Shown: positions 16,595-25,343 of the stretch, in pieces | Layout of the letters: every line of letters begins with the position of its first letter | Position numbering within the stretch: position 1 is the first letter of the stretch | DNA from: Candidatus Enterococcus ferrettii | GTDB taxonomy: Bacteria; Bacillota; Bacilli; Lactobacillales; Enterococcaceae | Assembly (NCBI RefSeq): GCF_017377655.1 | Contig: NZ_JAFREL010000053.1 | Location: forward strand, 1-54,585 | Direction: 5' to 3' | DNA length: 54,585 nt | Made by a program: the position numbers and the translations under genes | Notes under the pieces: generated by a model | Databases searched by the model: none | Told to the model about the DNA's origin: nothing | The model's input: the letters and a program-made list of their open reading frames with translations, nothing else

Positions 16595-17599
16595 TTAAAG
16601 GGAAATTTTTATTTCTTCGTACGAAACATTTTCTATTGTATCATCTAATTTTGCTGTTGTAATGGCTAAGCCCTTACCAGTCTGTACAAAAACTGTTCTT
16701 TCACTCATATCATATCCTGACCAGTATCTCGTATAATCAGAAACATTGGGATTCTTTTCATTTCTTTCCAAGCCTTTTGGAATGAAAACTGTTCTAAAAA
16801 CGGAGTATAGCTCATTGATTCCATGCTCTTTGCTAAACGCATTTAGATTGTTTGATAAGAAGAATGCGCGAACAAATCTTGAGGGTGATGTATAATCACC
16901 AGGAAGTCCAAACATTCCATAGCCTGTTCCTCCCTCAATAGGATCAATTACTGCCCCAGTAGAAAGTGTTTTGCTTGCTGTGACATTTACATTATTTAGT
17001 CCAATGTAATTTCTTATGTTTGTTGTATGGTAATCATATCTTGGACTATTAGTCATGACAGAAATATGGTCAAAGATAGTAAAACTGCCATCCTCCAAGG
17101 TTTCAAGAACTATCCCATCGCCAGTTTCATCAACAAAAGAAAAGTGAACTGGGAAGTGGAAATCTGTTCCGCCGTACGCATAAGGTTGATCCAGCAACAT
17201 GAACTCATCAAACTGTTCTCTAATTTCCGCTACTGATTTAAAGGTACTTAACACATAACTAACAAACTCTTCAGCTAACATCGGTGTTTTTTTCTTTTCT
17301 GCTATGCTCTCTTTAGATGCCCAACCACATTCTTTCAGCACTTGTAAGTCTCCGGTTAAACCATGTTCATTTATACCATCGAACAACACAGTTGAATCTT
17401 TCATTCCTACTCCGATAACCGCGTACTTGCTGTCCCAGCCTTCCAATTGACTATCAATTCGCGTATTGCTTGGTAACGAAGTAATCACACTTGGTAAGTA
17501 GAATCCTGAATCATCAGGAAACATTGGAATATCTAAATCCATTGTTCTTCCCCAGAAAAATTCTCCGGTCTTTGATTGAATCTTTACACTTGTACACAT
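16595..17599 (-). CDS. Choloylglycine hydrolase family (bile salt hydrolase), copy 2
   Basis: 334 aa with an intact Ntn-hydrolase active site: Cys2 directly after the start Met, Arg18, Asp21, an Asn in the F-D-G-I-N-E-H segment near 80, Asn in T-N-S-P-R (near 184) and Arg in S-P-S-R-F-V-R-A (near 240). These match the catalytic set of characterised bile salt hydrolases. The protein likely deconjugates bile salts in the cytoplasm. It lies between the two Mga-like regulators, with its own promoter and terminator. A degenerate copy lies at 19991-20909. Penicillin V acylase activity is the main alternative, since the family cannot be split safely by eye. Confidence 0.9.
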   Translation of the reverse strand: MCTSVKIQSKTGEFFWGRTMDLDIPMFPDDSGFYLPSVITSLPSNTRIDSQLEGWDSKYAVIGVGMKDSTVLFDGINEHGLTGDLQVLKECGWASKESIAEKKKTPMLAEEFVSYVLSTFKSVAEIREQFDEFMLLDQPYAYGGTDFHFPVHFSFVDETGDGIVLETLEDGSFTIFDHISVMTNSPRYDYHTTNIRNYIGLNNVNVTASKTLSTGAVIDPIEGGTGYGMFGLPGDYTSPSRFVRAFFLSNNLNAFSKEHGINELYSVFRTVFIPKGLERNEKNPNVSDYTRYWSGYDMSERTVFVQTGKGLAITTAKLDDTIENVSYEEIKISL

Positions 17600-17633
17600 A
17601 AAAAAACCTCTTTCTCTATTGCTTCTTATTTTA

Positions 17634-17694
17634 CAAGTTAATATTACATGATCAATTTTATCTTTTTTTTCAGATTATGTCGTATAAAAAGACA
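17634..17694 (-). promoter_or_regulatory. Promoter and 17-bp operator of hydrolase copy 2
   Basis: The operator TGTCGTATAAAAAGACA is at 17678-17694. On the minus strand, 22 bp further on, a -35 (TTGATC, 17650-17655) and a -10 (TAAAAT, 16 bp later, preceded by TTG) follow. A site centred about 30 bp upstream of the -35 is the usual place for an activator. Confidence 0.6.
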
Positions 17695-17811
17695 ATACTA
17701 ACAATTCTACCCAAAAATTAATATCTCGAACAGCTTAGTCAATACCCTTTGCACCACTAGCATTTCCAAAAGTATTCGTAGTGACTAGTTTTTATTAAGC
17801 TATAAAAAACG

Positions 17812-17849
17812 ACCCCAAAAAGTTAGACCAAAAATCTAACATTTGGGGT
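17812..17849 (-). terminator. Terminator after Mga-like regulator B
   Basis: Arms ACCCCAAA/TTTGGGGT and GTTAGA/TCTAAC form a long hairpin (loop about 7 nt). On the minus strand it is followed by CGTTTTTT. Confidence 0.75.
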
Positions 17850-17995
17850 TAGTACAAATTGACTGCATGCTGCTGTTATCGCTCTCCGTACTTACACAAT
17901 GAATTCTCTGCTAAGACGATGGACAGAATTCTTTCTTTTTCAAAAATCCAAAATGTATTGCAGCCATAGCTCTTTTTTCGTTACTAGTGCTTGGT

Positions 17996-19489
17996 TCATA
18001 ACGCCTGGCGGAGAGTATTTTGATTATAACTATCTTGTAGTTTCGTTAACTCTGCTTCTAAAAATGAATAATCTCTTTCATTCAAAGGATAATTAATCGT
18101 ACACACATGCTCGTGGGAATCATATAAAGAAGGCATACTGGTAATTAAAATGTCTTCTCCACCTGATTCTGACTCAACTACTAAAAGGTTGAACGAATGA
18201 TCAAATTTCCTTTTTAAGTTAGCTTTTAGATTCTCACGTACTAAAAATGGAAACTCAGAATCAATTCCTATTATTATCCGTGGATCGTAGCTGTTTGGAC
18301 TCTTGAAATAAGAGAAGATTGAGGCATATGTTTTAGATAAAAATACTTTCTCTTGAAGAATATCGGTTTGAAAATCCAAATTCCCGATAAAGTTTTTCAA
18401 ATGGGAAATTAAATTTTCTGAAAAATATTTTACATTTTCAATGTTATGACCATTAATATCAAACTCAACTCCAGGAAATATTTTACAGTACAAATGTGCA
18501 CAAAAACAGTAAGTAAAAAATACATCTTTTCTTTCTTCTGGAATTTCAAAGAATTGTTCTTGAAAGCTTTTCATGACCTCTTCGGTTAATCTGAATACAT
18601 CTGTTTGCTTTTCTTTATGAAACAACAAAATTCTTTTTTTCATTGAATCAGATTTGAACATCCTGTATTGCAATTCTACCACTAACAGAATAAAGTAAAG
18701 CTCATTCTCGTTATATACTTGATAATTGTCGATCTCATGAATAATAAACGCATCTTTTTTCAAAATATCAATATTGACGTACTCACCCCAATTTTCATGA
18801 GTCTCTATATATTTTTTTTTCTTGTTTCTCATCAAGCATACGGCATACATAAATAACAATTGTTTTCTATGTACTTTTGTCGCTTGAAATCCGATACCTT
18901 CAAAACAAATATCGACAGATCGTAAAATTTTCTCTTCAGATATATATGAAAAAGGCCACTTGTCATTTTTGTAAATAGTCCACAAGACTATGTATGTGAA
19001 TATCCTAATATTCTTTTCTTCGCCGCTAAAGGATAAATCCAACCGGTTTACTGATAAATTGAATTTATTTAGCAGCAAGTCGAATTTATCTAAGGACTTC
19101 CTTATTGAATAGATACTTATATAATTTTCCTCAGAGTACTGTCTGCTCGGCTTTGTTCTAATTAAGCACATGTCAACAAGTAATTTTATCGTTACATCGG
19201 AACTGATAATAAACGTTTTTAGATCATTTATCGTTCCTGGATCACTCTCTATCCCCAATCCTTTGAATTTGCTATAAGTAAGTTCTACAGAATTTTTACT
19301 TGAAACATTGAATTCATTCACTACCTCTTCTAGGTAATGAATGTATCTTTGGACACTCCGCTCATTTAATGATAATTCATTAGATATTTTTTGAACTTCT
19401 AGCCACTCATTCTCACATCTAGACAAATGTATTATCTGATAGATCATCTGATTTTTAGTTTCTAGTAAATTAAAAAGTTCGTTCTCCAT
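17996..19489 (-). CDS. Mga/AtxA-type transcriptional regulator B
   Basis: 497 aa, collinear with regulator A at 14883-16376 and clearly similar along its whole length (for example the same M-E-N-E-L-F start, the L-S-L-N-E-R-S-x-Q-R-Y-I-H-Y-L-E-E recognition region and the I-I-I-G-I-D-S-E-F-P-F-L-V segment). The start has GGAGGG 7 nt upstream. Its promoter region also aligns with that of regulator A, so the duplication included control sequences. The flanking hydrolase in this second unit is broken while this regulator is intact, suggesting it is kept for other targets. Confidence 0.82.
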   Translation of the reverse strand: MENELFNLLETKNQMIYQIIHLSRCENEWLEVQKISNELSLNERSVQRYIHYLEEVVNEFNVSSKNSVELTYSKFKGLGIESDPGTINDLKTFIISSDVTIKLLVDMCLIRTKPSRQYSEENYISIYSIRKSLDKFDLLLNKFNLSVNRLDLSFSGEEKNIRIFTYIVLWTIYKNDKWPFSYISEEKILRSVDICFEGIGFQATKVHRKQLLFMYAVCLMRNKKKKYIETHENWGEYVNIDILKKDAFIIHEIDNYQVYNENELYFILLVVELQYRMFKSDSMKKRILLFHKEKQTDVFRLTEEVMKSFQEQFFEIPEERKDVFFTYCFCAHLYCKIFPGVEFDINGHNIENVKYFSENLISHLKNFIGNLDFQTDILQEKVFLSKTYASIFSYFKSPNSYDPRIIIGIDSEFPFLVRENLKANLKRKFDHSFNLLVVESESGGEDILITSMPSLYDSHEHVCTINYPLNERDYSFLEAELTKLQDSYNQNTLRQAL

Positions 19490-19990
19490 TGTTACCCTCC
19501 AGAAAAAATAAATCGTTCTAATTTTTTAAAGTTGATTTACTACTACACCATGCTTCATATTCTCTATCATTCACTTGCTAAAACTATTATTCGCATGTGT
19601 AGCCATCCTTGACACTCCTATCCGCAGCTTTGCCTTCTATGCAGCAGCTGGTGAAAGCTAAAATGAACGTCTGGGTTGCTCCACAGAAATAGCTGTTTTC
19701 CAAGGTCAACTGATTATCAATTTTGTTGATGCAGACTACACCTTTTAAAGATAATAAGAGCGGATTATTATATACAGCTCTGTGATACTCTTGAGTAAAG
19801 AAAGGAAGAGTATTTTTTCTCATACAAAATAGACTTTGTGGCGATCCTTATGCAGCTTCTTCTTCAAATTAACGATTAATTTTCACTATTATTGAATTTT
19901 TCTGTACTTTTGCTAAAGAAAATAGTGTTGGTGAAAGCAGTAGCCTTTCACCAACACTAGCCCTTATTCATGAATAATGGGTACTTCATC
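19490..19990. other. Region between regulator B and the decayed hydrolase, with about 330 bp of extra DNA
   Basis: Compared with the matching interval in unit A (16377-16594), this one carries an extra stretch of roughly 330 bp (about 19595-19915). The flanks align on both sides. The extra DNA contains a 78-codon minus-strand frame (19587-19823) without a ribosome site, which I do not call a gene. The copied terminator sits at 19924-19958. Confidence 0.45.
19924..19958 (-). terminator. Copied terminator behind the decayed hydrolase
   Basis: The same 14-bp stem and 7-nt loop as at 16528-16562, evidence that the duplication included the 3' end of the hydrolase gene. Confidence 0.75.
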
Positions 19991-20909
19991 TTAAAGGGAA
20001 ATTTTAATTTCTGTATGCGAAATATTTTTTATTGTATCCTCTAATTTGCTGTTAAAATCATTAAGCTCTTCTTGGTCTGCAAACAAAGGTCTCTCTTATC
20101 TCGACCAATATCTCGTATAATCAGATCCATTTGGCTTACTATCACTTGTTGCCAAGCCTGTTAGAATAAAATAGTATCGCTCACTAATTTCCTGCTATTT
20201 GCTTAAACATACTCAAGCTGCTAGGCTCTAACAATTCTTAAAAAGGTGTAATTCCCATAAATGAAAACACTCCATAACCTGTTTCTCTGCCAATAAAATC
20301 AATTACTGCACTAGTCGAAAGTGTTTTACTCTATGTGACATTCAAATTATTTAGACCAATATAGTCTCTTACATTGGTCGCATGGCCATCATATCTTGGA
20401 TTATTGATCAACACCAGACATATGCTCATACCTGCTGAAACGATCATCTGTTTCAAGAACGACTCCGTAGGCTGTTTCATCAACGAAATCTGTTCCCTTA
20501 TACTTTTATAGTTAATCGAGCAGCATGCGCTCGACAAACCGCTTTTTATTTTCCACTATTGACTTTAACTATACTTAACACCTAGCTGACAAATTCTTCA
20601 ACTAGCCTCGTTTTTTTTTTTCTATGCTCTCTTTAGATGCTCACCTACATTCTTTTAAAACTTGTAAGTTTCCAGTTAAACAATTGCTCGTTAATACACA
20701 GTTGAGTATCTTATTCCTACTCTACTAACCGCCCACTTGCCTTCCCAGCTTCCCCATTGACTATCGATCCGTGCATTTCTTGGTAATGAAGTAACCACAC
20801 GTGATAAATAGACTTAGCATCATCTGGAAATACCAACCTATCTAATTCCATCATTCTTCCCCAAAAAGAAATCTGGATCTCAGATTTAACTGTTTACATT
20901 GGTACACCT
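19991..20909 (-). pseudogene. Decayed copy of the choloylglycine hydrolase gene
   Basis: This stretch aligns with hydrolase 2 (16595-17599) from the stop codon to the start, but the reading frame is broken. The start ATG has become AGG (20907-20909). Fragments remain in frame, such as N-P-R-Y-D-G-H-A-T-N-V-R-D-Y-I-G-L-N-N-L-N-V-T, matching T-N-S-P-R-Y-D-Y-H of the intact copy. Small deletions and stop codons lie between them. It is about 90 bp shorter than the intact gene. The upstream 17-bp operator and the downstream terminator are both preserved. No functional product is expected. Confidence 0.85.
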
Positions 20910-20985
20910 AAAAAACCTTTCTCGTTACTGCTTTTTTATTTACAGTCAATCTTACATGATAATTCATACCTCCCTATGTAAATTA

Positions 20986-21002
20986 TGTCGTTTAAAAAGA
21001 CA
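20986..21002 (-). promoter_or_regulatory. 17-bp operator before the decayed hydrolase
   Basis: TGTCGTTTAAAAAGACA differs from the site at hydrolase 2 by one base, while the gene behind it has accumulated many changes. It lies 77 bp from the former start codon. Confidence 0.55.
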
Positions 21003-21195
21003 AAAATGACACTCTTACTTAGAAATTAACTTCGTAAACGGTTAATTGGTATAGACCTAGAGCTTTCCCGTAAAATGAGCAGTAGGTACCCTTTACTATG
21101 TGTAAATTTACGATCCGTATTATGTAAAAATCATCTGTTTAAGTCATTGTACTTGTATACACAACATTTATTCAGCTGCAAATTTAATTCAAAAA

Positions 21196-21232
21196 AACAC
21201 TGACAAGGATATCTAAAAACCTCGTCAGTGTT
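21196..21232 (-). terminator. Terminator of the hydantoinase operon
   Basis: A stem of about 13 bp with one mismatch (AACACTGACAAGG with CCTCGTCAGTGTT), loop about 11 nt, followed by a T run on the minus strand. Confidence 0.85.
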
Positions 21233-21287
21233 CTTTTCAGTTCTTGTTATGATGGATTAATTATGGTTTATCCACGTTTTCTATTCT

Positions 21288-22829
21288 TTAAAGTGCTAGT
21301 TTTCCAGCAACCTTAGCCTTGATATTTACTGCTTGCTTCGGCAGGTAAGCTAGCGGAATAACCTCAATAGAGATAGTTGTTAAGCCTTCTTGCTTCGCAC
21401 CAGACTCTATTGCAGCAGCTTCAGCTGTTTGAAGTGCTTTAGCTACTACAGCCTCTTGAGTAGTTCCTTCCAACGAATAGACGGAATTTACTTCACCAGA
21501 AACCTCTCCTAAAGCAGCTCCGATGGCATTGGCTGCATCATAGTTTTCTGGAATGATAACTTCTGATACACCACTCATTTTCTTGGGCAGAATAATGCTG
21601 CCGCCGCCTACTAAAATAACTGGAACCTCTCCACTGTCGGTTTTCATTTGGTCAAGGGCATCTTCAATCAATTCCTTAATTTTTGCTTTGGCTCCGGCTA
21701 CTAATTCTTCGTCTAGATTAGGCGCCTTAACACCAGCTATTTCGTGATTCTCACGATTCGCTATTGCGATGTCGGTAGCACAAAGAATATTCCCGCCAAA
21801 AGTTAAGCTTTCTTCCAAAATACGGTAGCCTAAGCTTTCCGGTCCTACCTTAATTTCATCCTCCTGAGTGACCAGTGTGCCGCCACCAAGACCAATTGAT
21901 AAAACATCCGGCATTCTAAAATTGGTTCGTATTCCGCCAATCACTGTTGCCAAGGAGGATTCACGAGGGAAGCCTTTCTTCAAAACACCAATATCCGTGG
22001 TCGTGCCGCCTACGTCAACTACTAATGCATCCTTCAAGCCGCTTAGATGAGCTGCTCCTCGGATCGAATTAGTGGGACCGCAGCCGATAGTTAGCACAGG
22101 GTAACTTAAAGCCTTCGTTAGATTCATCAAGGTCCCGTCATTTTGACAAATATATACATCAGCAGAAATTTGATTTTTTGTTAATGCTCGTTGTAAACCA
22201 TGAACCATTTCAACGATGGTTTTGGTTAATGCCGCATTTAGGATACTTGCATTTTCTCGTTCCAGCAAACCTACTGATCCAATCTCACCGGAAAGAGTCA
22301 CTGGTACGTCCAACTCTTCTGCAACTATTTCTGCAACTTCGCGTTCCTGCTGGTTATTCACTGGTGAAAAAACGCCGACTACAGCGACTGCCTCCACCTT
22401 GCCCTTTAGCTGCTGACAGACCTGACGGATTTCGGCTTCATCGATTTCAGCAATTTTGTCGCCATTGTATTCATAACCGCCGGATACAATAAAGGACTGG
22501 CAATCCATTTTTTCGGCTAAATCCTCAGGCCAGCCAACCATCGGTTCTACTGAGGTAGTGGCTGGTTTTGCTAAACGCAGGATTCCTACCTTGCTTAGCT
22601 CTTTGCGTTGAACAATCGCGTTCGTACAATGCGTTGTTCCTAGCATGACCACCTTAATCTTTTCAGCCGGTATGTTGGTTTCCTGCAAAACTTTTTGGAT
22701 CGCTAAGTCGATTCCTTGACTCACATCTTCCATCGTCGGGCTCTTTATTTTGCCGATGCATTGCAGCTGCTCATCCAAGATTGCACAGTCTGTATTGGTA
22801 CCACCAACGTCGATTCCTAATCTATACAT
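21288..22829 (-). CDS. Hydantoinase/oxoprolinase family protein (HyuA-like)
   Basis: 513 aa, with the N-terminal ATP-binding signature G-I-D-V-G-G-T-N-T-D (residues 5-14) of HyuA/oxoprolinase proteins and a second glycine-rich nucleotide motif V-V-D-V-G-G-T-T-T-D near 272. The family opens five-membered cyclic amides such as hydantoins or 5-oxoproline, usually with ATP. There is no HyuB partner nearby; a DUF917 gene takes that place, overlapping its start by 8 nt. The true substrate is unknown. With an NCS1 permease and a PucR regulator upstream, an imported hydantoin, thiohydantoin or related nucleobase product is likely. Confidence 0.85.
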   Translation of the reverse strand: MYRLGIDVGGTNTDCAILDEQLQCIGKIKSPTMEDVSQGIDLAIQKVLQETNIPAEKIKVVMLGTTHCTNAIVQRKELSKVGILRLAKPATTSVEPMVGWPEDLAEKMDCQSFIVSGGYEYNGDKIAEIDEAEIRQVCQQLKGKVEAVAVVGVFSPVNNQQEREVAEIVAEELDVPVTLSGEIGSVGLLERENASILNAALTKTIVEMVHGLQRALTKNQISADVYICQNDGTLMNLTKALSYPVLTIGCGPTNSIRGAAHLSGLKDALVVDVGGTTTDIGVLKKGFPRESSLATVIGGIRTNFRMPDVLSIGLGGGTLVTQEDEIKVGPESLGYRILEESLTFGGNILCATDIAIANRENHEIAGVKAPNLDEELVAGAKAKIKELIEDALDQMKTDSGEVPVILVGGGSIILPKKMSGVSEVIIPENYDAANAIGAALGEVSGEVNSVYSLEGTTQEAVVAKALQTAEAAAIESGAKQEGLTTISIEVIPLAYLPKQAVNIKAKVAGKLAL

Positions 22830-23913
22830 GTGCGTCTTCCTCCACTAATTTCTCTACCGGTACATAGTCAATGTCGTAACCGAAATATTTCGGTCCAGCT
22901 ACTTCAATGCCGCGTTCCGTACGCCATTTTGGATCGCAAGGCAAGGCGATCATATGGATGCGAGCGCCATAGCGAAGGGTTTCTGTCGTAATTGGTCGGC
23001 CCGTTTCATGATCCAAAGCACAAATCAAGTCTGGAGTGGACGCCACTACTTTCCCATTTTTTCTCGCTAAGAGTAGTTCATTTTGGAAAAGAATTTCTAA
23101 CTCTTCGCCTTTGTTTTGATTAATTCCTGATAAGGTTGTGCGTCCGCGAGTAAATCCGCCCGCTACATTCCGCTCAATGTGATTGATTTTCCCTTCAAAT
23201 AGGGAATAGCCCTTCAGCTTGTTTAATAGCTTGGTTACTGGCGATGTCGAATCCGTCAAGCGGGACAACGTTTCACCGATTTCTTTGGCTAAGCTCAACG
23301 TCCCTCGGATGCCGCATTCCTTTACAACTTTTCCTGGAAATACATTGTCCACCATATTGGCATTGCCGCCCATAACATCAGTGATCGAGCGCGCAATTTT
23401 TTCTGACCATTCGCCATCTTTCGGATAATAAATGACCCGATTCCCCTGACTGTCAGCCATGGCCACCACTTCAGGCTGATAGCCCTTTAAGAAAAAGGTA
23501 ACCATTTGCGATTCTGGAAAAGCCCGTCCCATGGCGTCAGCATCAACAATCGGTAAGCCCATTTTTGCTGCACAAGCAATTGGAATCAAGGAATTTCCGC
23601 CACCAATCTCAATAGGCATAATGGCTTGTGTTCTTTCGCTAAAGAAGTCTTTTAAAGCCTCTACAGGAGCAAAAATTTCTTCTTCTGCAGCAATTTTTTC
23701 ATTAGAGACTGAGGGTGCACCGATTGAACCGACTGGCATAACCATAGCTTCATCGTCTAATTCGTCGACACTCAGAACCTTTACTGGTCCATATTTTTGT
23801 AATGCCTGAAGTGCCATTAGCTTGCCCACGAAGGGATCTCCCCCTCCGCCTGTTCCTAACAGGGTAGCACCTATTGCAATATCGTTTAAATCATCTACTG
23901 TGATCCATTCCAT
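22822..23913 (-). CDS. DUF917 family protein (S-methyl thiohydantoin desulfurase-like)
   Basis: 363 aa. The N-terminus carries the family motif G-A-T-L-L-G-T-G-G-G-G-D-P (about residues 13-25), with M-P-I-E-I-G-G-G-N-S and A-M-G-R-A-F-P-E further on. One DUF917 protein has been reported as an S-methyl thiohydantoin desulfurase in ergothioneine breakdown; most members, often encoded beside HyuA, are uncharacterised. It lies 3 nt after the permease stop and overlaps hyuA, so the three form one operon. Its presumed role is to prepare or process a cyclic amide for the HyuA-like enzyme; this is inferred. Confidence 0.8.
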   Translation of the reverse strand: MEWITVDDLNDIAIGATLLGTGGGGDPFVGKLMALQALQKYGPVKVLSVDELDDEAMVMPVGSIGAPSVSNEKIAAEEEIFAPVEALKDFFSERTQAIMPIEIGGGNSLIPIACAAKMGLPIVDADAMGRAFPESQMVTFFLKGYQPEVVAMADSQGNRVIYYPKDGEWSEKIARSITDVMGGNANMVDNVFPGKVVKECGIRGTLSLAKEIGETLSRLTDSTSPVTKLLNKLKGYSLFEGKINHIERNVAGGFTRGRTTLSGINQNKGEELEILFQNELLLARKNGKVVASTPDLICALDHETGRPITTETLRYGARIHMIALPCDPKWRTERGIEVAGPKYFGYDIDYVPVEKLVEEDAHV

Positions 23914-23916
23914 AGT

Positions 23917-25209
23917 TTAGTTCCGTCCTTTGGTTAATTTGGTTAGTACGAAGTAACAGATTCCTGCAGCAATAATACCATCCAAGGCAGAAATGTTCGT
24001 GATAGTAAACAAGCCGAAGCCTGCAGGTGGTGCACTAGTCATGAAAGCCACGATGCTGCCGATAATCCAAGAGATAATAGCAACTGGATAATAAGGCTCC
24101 AGCTTGCTTTCATAAGCAAAATCGTATTTTTCTTTATAGAAAACATAATCAATCATGTAGATACCGGCAATTGGTGAAACCAAAACCGTTATAATAGAAA
24201 GAAAAGTTTCAAATTTCCCGTAAATCCCCAGCATCGCCATTAAAATACCCAATGTGCCGCTGATTGCAGTGATTACCTTAGGATTTACCCGACGGAAAAC
24301 AATCGAGAAGTCTAAGGACGCAGAATACAGATTATTCGTATTGGTAGTCCATTGTGCCAAAGTCAGTACTAAGATTGACGGAATTCCTAGTCCTAATGCA
24401 AAGAAGACAGCGGTCAAATCACCAGTATCCATCACCTTCACCAAAATCAATGAAACGATAATCATGAAGCTGTTTCCAATAGTAAAACCAATAAAACCAG
24501 CAATCATCGCTTGTTTGGGATTTTGCGCCCAACGCGCTACGTCCGGTGCCATCACAACCCCAACCATATAAACCCCAATAACTAACGAAACAGCTAAACC
24601 AAAGGAAATTGGCGTTCCTTGAGGTGCTGTCGCTAATCCGGAAGTTCCATTGCTGCTAATTGACATGATGGTTGCCACAATAATCAAGATCGCTAATAAA
24701 GGAACAGAATAAGTACATAATTTCTCGATTGCTTGATAGCCCCAAAAAGCGGACAGCATCATCAATCCACCACCAATTAATGAAAGCAGCCAAAGAGGCA
24801 AAGAAGTTCCTGTAAGCTGATTAATCGCTCCACGAATATTTTCCGCAAAGAACCCAATCTGTACACCGAACCAGCCTAAAGAGGAAATCCCCATGATCAG
24901 CCCCATTAGTGCCGCACCCTTTTTACCAAAAGCTACCCGCGAAATCATTCCCGTTGATAAGCCTGCTTTCGCACCGATATAGGTTGCACCAATTGCTAGT
25001 ACACCTAAGACAACCGAGCCAATCATTATTGCGGCAATCGCTGTCCAAAATTCCATTCCATTTGCTAAAGTAATCCCCATGAACATGCCGGATAGATCAA
25101 TCCCGATTGCGATCCACACCATACTGATGGAAAGCCAACGTTTCCGCTCACTTTCTGGTACCCGCTCTCTCTCGTAATTTCCCGTATTCGTTTCCACAAC
25201 TTCTTCCAT
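23917..25209 (-). CDS. NCS1 family permease (cytosine/purine/allantoin type)
   Basis: A 430-aa transporter with about 12 membrane helices. The N-terminal cytoplasmic stretch R-V-P-E-S-E-R-K-R-W and the first helices (W-I-A-I-G-I-D-L-S-G-M-F-M-G) match CodB-like NCS1 carriers, as does S-S-L-G-W-F-G-V-Q-I-G-F near 108. It would import a nucleobase, hydantoin or related ring compound. It is first in the operon, with an activator-type promoter upstream. The exact substrate is not readable from sequence. Confidence 0.87.
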   Translation of the reverse strand: MEEVVETNTGNYERERVPESERKRWLSISMVWIAIGIDLSGMFMGITLANGMEFWTAIAAIMIGSVVLGVLAIGATYIGAKAGLSTGMISRVAFGKKGAALMGLIMGISSLGWFGVQIGFFAENIRGAINQLTGTSLPLWLLSLIGGGLMMLSAFWGYQAIEKLCTYSVPLLAILIIVATIMSISSNGTSGLATAPQGTPISFGLAVSLVIGVYMVGVVMAPDVARWAQNPKQAMIAGFIGFTIGNSFMIIVSLILVKVMDTGDLTAVFFALGLGIPSILVLTLAQWTTNTNNLYSASLDFSIVFRRVNPKVITAISGTLGILMAMLGIYGKFETFLSIITVLVSPIAGIYMIDYVFYKEKYDFAYESKLEPYYPVAIISWIIGSIVAFMTSAPPAGFGLFTITNISALDGIIAAGICYFVLTKLTKGRN

Positions 25210-25255
25210 CTATTCCCCTCATTTCTGAATTTTCTGATAAATAAATATTTTTAAC

Positions 25256-25284
25256 ATTATAGCGAAGGTGGTGATTGATCGCTA
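25256..25284 (-). promoter_or_regulatory. Promoter of the NCS1-DUF917-hyuA operon with inverted repeat
   Basis: A perfect -10 (TATAAT, 25256-25261 on the minus strand) has only a poor -35 in front of it. An inverted repeat TAGCGA-N13-TCGCTA (25260-25284) covers the -35 to -10 interval. The PucR-family regulator encoded just upstream is the natural candidate to bind. Confidence 0.5.
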
Positions 25285-25310
25285 TGTTTTAGAAACTAAA
25301 AACAAAACAA

Positions 25311-25334
25311 GCCTTTGTCTATTTTGACAAAGGC
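25311..25334 (-). terminator. Terminator after the pucR-like gene
   Basis: A perfect 9-bp stem (GCCTTTGTC/GACAAAGGC) with a 6-nt loop is followed on the minus strand by a T-rich tail. It separates the regulator from the operon it probably controls. Confidence 0.8.
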
Positions 25335-25343
25335 ACTCGTTTA

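Larger units (their letters stand above)
17600..17995. other. Intergenic region between hydrolase 2 and regulator B
   Basis: It contains the promoter and operator of hydrolase 2 and the terminator of regulator B, listed separately. Nothing else gene-like is visible. Confidence 0.5.
20910..21287. other. Intergenic region between the hydrolase remnant and the hydantoinase operon
   Basis: It contains the operator remnant and the hyuA terminator. I see nothing else of note between 21003 and 21195. Confidence 0.45.

Noticed and set aside
19587..19823. Minus-strand frame of 78 codons in the extra DNA of unit B
   Set aside because: No ribosome site or promoter, no recognisable domain, and it lies among decaying sequence.
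22178..22492. Plus-strand frame of 104 codons inside the hydantoinase gene
   Set aside because: Antisense shadow of a well supported gene; proline/arginine-rich product without homology features.
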